Shown: positions 57,049 to 64,000 of the stretch, piece after piece | Numbering within the stretch: position 1 is the first letter of the stretch | Layout of the letters: the number at the start of each line of letters is the position of its first letter | Origin: JAUILH01 sp964230215 | GTDB lineage: Bacteria > Bacteroidota > Bacteroidia > Flavobacteriales_D > JAUILH01 | Direction of reading: 5' to 3' | DNA: 64,000 bases | NCBI GenBank assembly: GCA_964230215.1 | Contig: CAXRGQ010000007.1 | Location: forward strand, 124,001-188,000 | Translations under genes and position numbers: made by a program | The notes under the pieces: model-generated | The model's input: the letters and a program-made list of their open reading frames with translations, nothing else | The model's database searches: none | What the model was told of the DNA's origin: nothing

Positions 57049-60000
57049 TTACTTAAGCAGGGTAACGTGACCTCTTAGCTTTTGTTTATCTCCTGTGTTG
57101 CTATCCGTTACAATCAACTTCCATACATATACATCTGTCTTAGAGTCAACTTGCATGCCTCTTACTGAACCATTCCAGCCTTCCCCTGGAGTAGTTGATT
57201 GGAAGATAATTTGACCCCATCTATCAAATACATAGAACTCATAGTTATCAACTTCCATTCCGTATATAACCGGTATGAACTCATCATTGATTCCATCTCC
57301 ATCTGGCGTAAATGCATTTGGCACATAAACCGTAGGTACTGGTTGAATCTCAACTACACTTGAAATTGAATCTGTACATCCGTACTGAGTAGTTACGTAC
57401 TGGGTAACCGTATAGTATCCGATTTCAATATATGTATGACTTGGGTTTTGATCTGTCGTATTCTCCCCATCACCGAATGTCCAGTAATATGTATCCGCAC
57501 CTTGCGATTCATCCACAAAGTTTATTGTTCCTTCGTATTCATTCGAAACTGGCGGAACAGCGCTGAAATCTGCAATTGGATTCGGGTGAACAGTTATGTA
57601 AGAGAACTCAGTTACTGTATCCTTACATCCAAGGTCATTTGTAACAATTAAAGTAACATCATAGAATTCATCAACACTCACTCCAAGATTGTTATAGCAT
57701 GGTTGTGGTGAACTTAAAGTTGATGAGTTTCCATTACCTAAATCCCACGCCCAATTAGTAATGGCATTTGAATTTGATAGAGAAGCATCTGCATTTAATG
57801 TTGTACAGAACTGATGACAACCTTCTAATTCCATGCCTCCAATTATCGCTGTAGGCATAGCCAAAACATTAACAGGATTGGTAATAGTATCACTACATCC
57901 TTGGTCGCTAATTCCAATTAGGGTAACATTATAGGTACCTGTAGTTGCGTAATTATGACTTGGATTCTGCTGAGCAGATAATGCCGATCCATCATCAAAA
58001 TTCCAGTTCCATTGAGTAATTGATCCAGAAACAATGTTTGATGTATTATTAAATACCGTTGGTGGCTGATTCTCACATACATCTGCTGCCGTAAAGTTAA
58101 CCGTAGGCTGCGGATAAACGTTAATCTGAATAGTAGTATCATCTGCACAACCATTGTTACTAGTCACGATTTGCGTCACAAAATATTGACCAGCCGCCGC
58201 ATATTGGTGACACGGGTTTTGAGTCGCATCTAATGGCGATCCATCTCCAAACGTATATGTGTGGGAGATTATCGTTTCAGGCGCCGTAATACTGGCATTC
58301 GAGTTAAAGCAAACTTGATCGTAAATACACTCATCAGCCGTCGTGAAACTTGCCGTTGGTATATCATATGCCGTAACAGGATATGTAACAGTATCTGCAC
58401 ATCCATTTCCAGATGCTGCAATTAAGGTAACATTATATGTTCCTGGCTGTCCGTACTGATGATTTATATTAGGCGTATTATAATCCTCAACATTATCTCC
58501 ATTAACATCCCATGACCAAGAGTTAACCGCACCGCCTGTTACTGTTGAAGCATCCGTCATTCCAATAGCTTGGTTAACGCAGTCATCAGCAAAATTGAAG
58601 TCCGCAACGGGCTTGTCATAAATATCAATTGGCATAGTAATTTGATCTGTACAACCATTATCTGTTGTTACTGTTAATGATATGTTGTATTGCCCTGCCA
58701 CAGTATAGGTTTGAGCAGGTGGGTTCTGTTGATTTGATGTACTAATATCTAAATCCCAATCCCACTGAATGATGTTGTTTGTTGTATTTAGGTTTGAAAC
58801 CGTTGAGTTGTCTAGGAACACAGCGGGATCATTTAAACATGCCGACTGTGGAATAATGTCTGCAACTGGATTCGGGTAAACTTCAACCGTTTGAGTAAAC
58901 GTTGAGCTACACCCTCCTGCGTCACTTGATGTCATAGACACAGTGTACACACCTTCCCCTGGGAATGTATGCGAGGGGTTTTGATTAGTATTGTCTATTA
59001 TACCATCATTATCAAAATCCCAATCCCATGATACAATAGGGCTACCATTAGCTACAGAAGCATCTGTGAAGTTCATTGCTGCACCATCACAAACAGCCGT
59101 ATATGTCCAATCTGCTACTCCCCCTGGAGGGCTAGTCACGGGCAAGGTTACAGTATCCGTACATCCTGTAGGATTGGTTACAATAAGTGTTACGTTAAAT
59201 GGCCCTGCCCCCATAAATTGGTACGTAGGGTTTTGTTGTATATCGTCAATAACTCCATCGCCATCAAAATCCCATTCCCATCCAGCAATACCAGATCCAG
59301 ATCCAGATTGATCAAAGAAGGCAGTCGGTTGTCCACACGTAGCATTGAAAGTAAAATCAGCTGTTGGTGCTGGATCAACAGTTACACATACCACATTTGA
59401 ATATAGCTGCTGGATACCAGCTGGTGGAGGTGCACATCCTGTTATTTCAGCTCTGTAACATGTACTTGCCGTTGGTCCCGGGTCGTTATAAATTGCATTG
59501 GTTGCTCCGGCTATGTTAGTCCATGGCCCACCAGCATTTGGTGCAGATTGCCATTGAACTGTTCCCGAGTGACCTGTTACTTCTAAATCGATTGGTGTAC
59601 CTGCACAAATATTGGTAGCAGATATTGTTGCGTTTCCGTTAACAGGCGGTGGCACAATATTAATCGTGACGGATGCCTGATCCTGGAATCCACTACATTG
59701 TTCGTCAATCGTTACTGTATATGTCGTTGTCGCTGCGGGACAGACTGTATGCTGTTGACCTGCACCGAGCCCATTATCCCATGTATAGGAGGCCGCTAGT
59801 CCACAACCTTGGGCAACAAAGGCATCAAGAGTAACGCAGTCCCCAGCACATATTGTTGTTTGCGTAGCAGATGCGCCAGCCACAATTGGTTGTGTAGCTC
59901 CGGGTACGGTAAATGTTTGTGTAGCACACCAAGGTCCGACTTGTCCGTGATGGTTCTCCCGCATCCTATATTGATAGGTCATACCGGGACATAAATTCGC

Positions 60001-60345
60001 AAAGGGGATGGTGATACCAGGATAGTTCACTACCGCACAGTTAGGCTTTTCCATCGTTGCAGACTGGAAGTACGGATATGTTGTAAGTGGTCCGTGAAAA
60101 CCAGGGTTAAATGGTGCACCATCAAATGCCTCATTTAAACAGCGTACCTCACAATCCAACCAATATGGAGCACAACCGCATGTAGGGCTATCAGATGCAG
60201 CATTGACAAAGATGTCATTCGCATTTATAGTCTGCTGATTGAAATTAACTAAGGCAATGGCGTGACACGCCGTTGCCTTGTTAGAGTTAGCCTGTATTCC
60301 TATAAATCCAAGGATTAATACAGTGTATAATAGAATGTTTTTCAT
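57049..60345 (-). CDS. PKD-repeat surface protein with CHU_C (type B) sorting domain
   Basis: A 1098-residue secreted protein. It has a signal peptide (about 1-19), a Cys-rich N-terminal module (about 50-150; CGCAPYWLDCEVRCLNEAFD and YQYRMRENHHGQVGPWC), then two Ig-like segments with the ICAGDCVTL and NICAGTPIDL motifs. Eight PKD domains follow (about 325-1005), most with WDWDFDGDGVIDD-type loops whose Asp spacing suggests calcium binding. It ends with the gliding-motility-associated C-terminal domain (VPNAFTPDGDGINDEF, FDRWGQIIFQ, DVYVWKLIVT), the T9SS type B signal. There is no adjacent PorP/SprF gene. It is highly similar to the next gene and probably arose by tandem duplication. Confidence 0.9.
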   Translation of the reverse strand: MKNILLYTVLILGFIGIQANSNKATACHAIALVNFNQQTINANDIFVNAASDSPTCGCAPYWLDCEVRCLNEAFDGAPFNPGFHGPLTTYPYFQSATMEKPNCAVVNYPGITIPFANLCPGMTYQYRMRENHHGQVGPWCATQTFTVPGATQPIVAGASATQTTICAGDCVTLDAFVAQGCGLAASYTWDNGLGAGQQHTVCPAATTTYTVTIDEQCSGFQDQASVTINIVPPPVNGNATISATNICAGTPIDLEVTGHSGTVQWQSAPNAGGPWTNIAGATNAIYNDPGPTASTCYRAEITGCAPPPAGIQQLYSNVVCVTVDPAPTADFTFNATCGQPTAFFDQSGSGSGIAGWEWDFDGDGVIDDIQQNPTYQFMGAGPFNVTLIVTNPTGCTDTVTLPVTSPPGGVADWTYTAVCDGAAMNFTDASVANGSPIVSWDWDFDNDGIIDNTNQNPSHTFPGEGVYTVSMTSSDAGGCSSTFTQTVEVYPNPVADIIPQSACLNDPAVFLDNSTVSNLNTTNNIIQWDWDLDISTSNQQNPPAQTYTVAGQYNISLTVTTDNGCTDQITMPIDIYDKPVADFNFADDCVNQAIGMTDASTVTGGAVNSWSWDVNGDNVEDYNTPNINHQYGQPGTYNVTLIAASGNGCADTVTYPVTAYDIPTASFTTADECIYDQVCFNSNASITAPETIISHTYTFGDGSPLDATQNPCHQYAAAGQYFVTQIVTSNNGCADDTTIQINVYPQPTVNFTAADVCENQPPTVFNNTSNIVSGSITQWNWNFDDGSALSAQQNPSHNYATTGTYNVTLIGISDQGCSDTITNPVNVLAMPTAIIGGMELEGCHQFCTTLNADASLSNSNAITNWAWDLGNGNSSTLSSPQPCYNNLGVSVDEFYDVTLIVTNDLGCKDTVTEFSYITVHPNPIADFSAVPPVSNEYEGTINFVDESQGADTYYWTFGDGENTTDQNPSHTYIEIGYYTVTQYVTTQYGCTDSISSVVEIQPVPTVYVPNAFTPDGDGINDEFIPVIYGMEVDNYEFYVFDRWGQIIFQSTTPGEGWNGSVRGMQVDSKTDVYVWKLIVTDSNTGDKQKLRGHVTLLK

Positions 60346-60443
60346 AGTCTTCTCGTTCTAAAGCACTTATTAGACGTTGAGAAGATACTTAAGTTGCCAT
60401 TAAGTCTATGATTTTTCTATAGATTGTTAAATATTACACTCAA

Positions 60444-63400
60444 TTACTTTAGCATTGTTACGTGCCCAACATATTCTTCCTTTCCGCGCTTACTATCCGT
60501 AAGAACAAGCTTCCAAACATACACGTCTGTTTTGGAGTCTACTTGGATACCTTTTATGGAACCATTCCATGCTTCACCCGGCGTATAAGATTCAAATACT
60601 ATCTGACCCCATCTATCGAATACTAAGAATTGGTATTCAGTTAAGTCTTGATAGCCATATATTTCAGGCACAAAACCATCGTTAATTCCATCATCATCTG
60701 GTGTAAATGCATTAGGCACATATACCGTAGGTACTGGCTCAATGATTACTATGTCAGAAATTGAATCTACACAGCCATATATTGTACTTGCAACAAGTGT
60801 TACATTGTACTGTCCAATATCATTATACATGTGTTCTGGCTCGATATCTGTTGCATTATCTCCGTCACCAAACGTCCAATAGTAACTATCAGCGCCCATG
60901 CTCTCATTTACAAAGTTAATGGATGCATTAAACTCATCGGTAACTGGTGGAGTTGGATAGAAACTAGCCACTGGCAATGGATGAACAGTAATATATGCTG
61001 CGTTCTCAACCGTATCTTTACATCCAAAGTTGTTCGTTACAATCAAGCCAACGTCATACGTAACATCCGATCCAAGTCCATTATTTACAAAGCAATTGTT
61101 TGGGCTAGATGAACTTGACGTAAAGCCATCGCTCATTGTCCAATCCCAGTTTGTTATAGAAGTAGCGTTAGACACTGATGCATCAGCACCAAAATTAACA
61201 CATAACTCTGTACATCCTTCGTATACATCTGCGCTCATCACTGCAATTGGTTTTGGGTACACAATTACAGGCTGAGTGGCGGTATCAGAGCAACCAAAAT
61301 CACTTAATCCAATTAATGTTACATTATAAGTTCCACTATCAGCATAGATATGGGTTGGATCCTGTAACGATGACATTGGTCCACCATCATCAAAGTTCCA
61401 ATTCCATTGGCTAATGGTGCCTGTACTAATGTTAGACGTATTCGTAAATGTTGTTGGTGGTTCATTTTCACAAACAGCCGAAGAAGTAAAGCTTATACTT
61501 GGCTGAGGGTGAACCGTTACAGCAATTGTTGTATCGTCCGCACATCCATTGTTTGTAGTTACAATTTGAGTAATAAAATACTGTCCAGCAGACGCATATT
61601 GGTGACATGGGTTCTGAGTAGCACTTAGCGGTGATCCATCTCCGAAAGTATATGTATGTGATATGATATTATCAGGTGCTGCCACTTGCGAATTATCATT
61701 AAAGCATACCTGATCATATACACATTCATCAGCTGTTGTAAAACTTGCTAGCGGCATTGGAAATGCAGTAACCTGTTGTATAATCGTATCCCCACAACCG
61801 TTTCCAGATGAAACAATCAATGACACGTTATATGTACCACTATTTGCATATAAATGAGAAATATTTTGGGTAGTATAATCTGTAACCCAATCGCCATCAA
61901 CATCCCATTGCCAAGTATCAATAACACCAGCAGGAATTGTTGAAGCATCATTCATTATAATCGATTGATTCTCACAATCATCTGTAAAAGTGAAATCAGC
62001 AGTAGGCTTATCATAGATATCGATTGGCACACTAAGCATATCCGTACACCCGTTATCTGTAGTTACTGTTAATGAAATGGTGTATTGTCCAGCAACTGTA
62101 TATGTCTGTGTTGGCGGGTTTTGTTGGTTGGAAGTAGCAATATCCAAGTCCCAATCCCACTGCACAATATTGTTAGTTGTGTTGGCATTTGATACAGTTG
62201 ATGCGTCTCCAAAGTTCACAGGCACATTCAAACACACTGATTGAGGTGTGAAATCTGCTACTGGATTAGGATAAATATCAACAGGAATTACAATCGTGTC
62301 TGCACATCCAGCTGCCGTTTCTACGATTAATTCAACATCATACACATCTTCAGTAGTAAACATCTGAGTTGGGTTCTGAACATTACTTGATCCTGGGCCA
62401 TCAAAATCCCATTCCCAAGATGAAATTGTTCCATTCACAATAGTAGAAGCATCTGTAAAGTTCACATTATTCCCTTCACATACTGATGTGAAAGTAAAGT
62501 CTGCCGTAGGTTGTGCATGAACAGTAACTGGTAAGTTTATCGTTCCTGAACATCCATTAACGGTCGTAACTGTTAAATCAACATTGAAGTTTCCGGCTGC
62601 AGGAAATCCATAACTCGGGTTTTGCTGAGTGTTATCGATCACACCATCGCCGTCGAAATCCCAATCCCATGTATTTATAGTTCCGCCATTACCTACAGAC
62701 ACATCCGTAAAGTCCATATCTGTTCCTAAACATGGTTGTGTGCTTGTAAAGTCTGCAGTTGGGTTTGGGAAAATTTGTACTGTTTGAGTAGTATCGTCAA
62801 CACATCCATCTGCTGAAGTAACTGTTAGTGTCACATTATAAGCATTATTCGTTGGATATGTATGAGCCACGTTTTGCGTGTTGTAATCCTCTACTAGATC
62901 ACCATCCATATCCCAGCTCCAATTCGCAATAGTAGATCCCCCAACAGTAGAGTTATCGTTGAAGTTTCCTACTTGCCCATCACATACATTTTGCATTTGG
63001 AAAGATGCCACTGGAATTTCAGGAATGGTCACTGGCAAGGTAATAGTAGAAACACATCCATTGTTGGTGGTTACTGTTAATTCAACATTGTGAACACCAG
63101 AAGTATTGAAAACATGATTAGGGTTCTGTGTCGTATAATCAATTACACCATCACCATCGATATCCCAATCCCAGTTAGTAATGTTCGCACCGCCACCAAC
63201 AACTGATTGATCAGTTAATGCTGTCGCTGCCCCAGGACAAGCTGCAACAAATGCAAAGTTTGGTGTAGCCGCAGCAGGAGGCGTAACTGGTAGTGTAACT
63301 GTGTGCGTACACCCTGTGGAATTGGTTACTGTTAGCGTTACGTTAAATGGTCCATTGCCTACGAATGTGTAGCTTGGATTCTGTTGAGTATCATCAATTA

Positions 63401-64000
63401 CACCGTCTCCATCAAAATCCCAATCCCAGTTGGTTATTGCGCTTCCGGATGAGGACAAATCTTGAAAAGGAGTTGGTCCATTACAAGTGGGTGTATAGGT
63501 AAAGTCTGCCACAGGTGCTGGATCGACTGTTACACAAACAACATTAGTATATAACTGCTGTATACCTGCCGGAGGTGGCGCACAACCTGTAATCTCCGCC
63601 CTGTAGCATGTACTCGCTATCGGGTTGGGATCTGTGTAGTTTGCATTGGTTGCTCCCGCAATATTTGTCCATGGCCCACCCGCGTTTGGTGCAGATTGCC
63701 ACTGAATTGTTCCCTGTTGTCCTACTACACTTAAATCTACTGGCGTCCCCGCACAGATTGTAGTTTGCGAAATTGCCGCTACACCATTTACTGGTGGTGG
63801 AACAACATTAATAGTAACAGAAGCTTGATCTTGGAATCCACTACACTGCTCATCAATTGTTACAGTATATGTGGTAGTAACGTTAGGACATACTGTTTGA
63901 TTTTGTCCCGCACCTAAACCATTATCCCATGTATATGATGCAGCCAAACCACAGCCTTGAACAACGCTTGAACTTAAATTAACACAATCTCCCGCACAAA
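60444..64000 (-). CDS. PKD-repeat surface protein with CHU_C domain, 5' end outside the window
   Basis: At least 1185 residues; the frame stays open to the window edge, where it reads CAGDCVNLSSSVVQGCGLAA, matching the middle of the paralogue's N-terminal region. The real start therefore lies beyond 64000, and an internal Met at 63947 should not be taken as the start. Eleven PKD domains (DNA about 60750-63515) carry WDWDFDGDGVIDN-type loops and a conserved NGC motif before the last strand. The C-terminal domain (VPNAFTPDDDGINDGF, FDRWGQIVFE, DVYVWKLVLT) is the type B T9SS signal. It probably shares the paralogue's N-terminal module and signal peptide. The 98 bp separating the two genes shows no clear promoter or terminator. 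Confidence 0.9.
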   Translation of the reverse strand, partial: CAGDCVNLSSSVVQGCGLAASYTWDNGLGAGQNQTVCPNVTTTYTVTIDEQCSGFQDQASVTINVVPPPVNGVAAISQTTICAGTPVDLSVVGQQGTIQWQSAPNAGGPWTNIAGATNANYTDPNPIASTCYRAEITGCAPPPAGIQQLYTNVVCVTVDPAPVADFTYTPTCNGPTPFQDLSSSGSAITNWDWDFDGDGVIDDTQQNPSYTFVGNGPFNVTLTVTNSTGCTHTVTLPVTPPAAATPNFAFVAACPGAATALTDQSVVGGGANITNWDWDIDGDGVIDYTTQNPNHVFNTSGVHNVELTVTTNNGCVSTITLPVTIPEIPVASFQMQNVCDGQVGNFNDNSTVGGSTIANWSWDMDGDLVEDYNTQNVAHTYPTNNAYNVTLTVTSADGCVDDTTQTVQIFPNPTADFTSTQPCLGTDMDFTDVSVGNGGTINTWDWDFDGDGVIDNTQQNPSYGFPAAGNFNVDLTVTTVNGCSGTINLPVTVHAQPTADFTFTSVCEGNNVNFTDASTIVNGTISSWEWDFDGPGSSNVQNPTQMFTTEDVYDVELIVETAAGCADTIVIPVDIYPNPVADFTPQSVCLNVPVNFGDASTVSNANTTNNIVQWDWDLDIATSNQQNPPTQTYTVAGQYTISLTVTTDNGCTDMLSVPIDIYDKPTADFTFTDDCENQSIIMNDASTIPAGVIDTWQWDVDGDWVTDYTTQNISHLYANSGTYNVSLIVSSGNGCGDTIIQQVTAFPMPLASFTTADECVYDQVCFNDNSQVAAPDNIISHTYTFGDGSPLSATQNPCHQYASAGQYFITQIVTTNNGCADDTTIAVTVHPQPSISFTSSAVCENEPPTTFTNTSNISTGTISQWNWNFDDGGPMSSLQDPTHIYADSGTYNVTLIGLSDFGCSDTATQPVIVYPKPIAVMSADVYEGCTELCVNFGADASVSNATSITNWDWTMSDGFTSSSSSPNNCFVNNGLGSDVTYDVGLIVTNNFGCKDTVENAAYITVHPLPVASFYPTPPVTDEFNASINFVNESMGADSYYWTFGDGDNATDIEPEHMYNDIGQYNVTLVASTIYGCVDSISDIVIIEPVPTVYVPNAFTPDDDGINDGFVPEIYGYQDLTEYQFLVFDRWGQIVFESYTPGEAWNGSIKGIQVDSKTDVYVWKLVLTDSKRGKEEYVGHVTMLK

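Overview
The window looks like chromosomal DNA of a Bacteroidota bacterium, most likely order Flavobacteriales. This is an inference from gene content: PorP/SprF proteins, giant SprB-repeat and PKD-repeat surface proteins ending in gliding-motility-associated (CHU_C, type B) sorting domains, TonB-dependent receptors with carboxypeptidase-like N-domains, a DUF2723/GT117 membrane protein, a DUF4296 lipoprotein and a GH3-fold/beta-lactamase fusion. Promoters also fit the Bacteroidota form (TTG, about 19 nt, TAnnTTTG). There is no rRNA, CRISPR array, transposase, integrase or phage module.

Layout. 1-8 kb (minus strand): a partial secreted protein, a LysE-type exporter behind a GH3-family adenylating enzyme, a degenerate glycosidase/serine hydrolase fusion, and an outer-membrane beta-barrel receptor. 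8-11.5 kb: a secreted protein of unknown function coupled to a 72-residue LuxR-type HTH protein, divergent from a membrane TPR/LuxR regulator, then tRNA-Gln with its own promoter and terminator. 11.6-16.4 kb: a GT117 membrane protein and a polysaccharide deacetylase. 16.4-33.1 kb (minus strand): two successive adhesin plus PorP/SprF pairs, one with a 3334-residue SprB-repeat protein, followed by a TonB receptor. 33.3-39.6 kb: a 2083-residue mosaic envelope protein (barrel, 12 Ig-like repeats, Gly/Asn-rich linkers, charged helix). 39.6-43.2 kb: a DUF4011-type SF1 helicase. 43.3-57 kb: mostly housekeeping and envelope genes (OmpA, S9 peptidase, tyrS, an SDR enzyme, DUF4296, dihydroorotase, polyprenol-phosphate mannosyltransferase, a VWA-OmpA protein, a metal-binding protein, acetyl-CoA synthetase). 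57-64 kb: two paralogous PKD-repeat CHU_C proteins, the second cut by the window edge.

How the genes fit together. The centre and right end form a type IX secretion-dependent cell-surface region. Large adhesins carry C-terminal sorting domains, and each of two is translationally coupled to a PorP/SprF protein, the class known to help secrete or anchor SprB-type adhesins in Flavobacterium. The most informative direct observation is a cysteine co-variation across 34 SprB repeats of one protein, which predicts disulfide pairing. The 2083-residue protein is the least familiar architecture and the best candidate for something undescribed.
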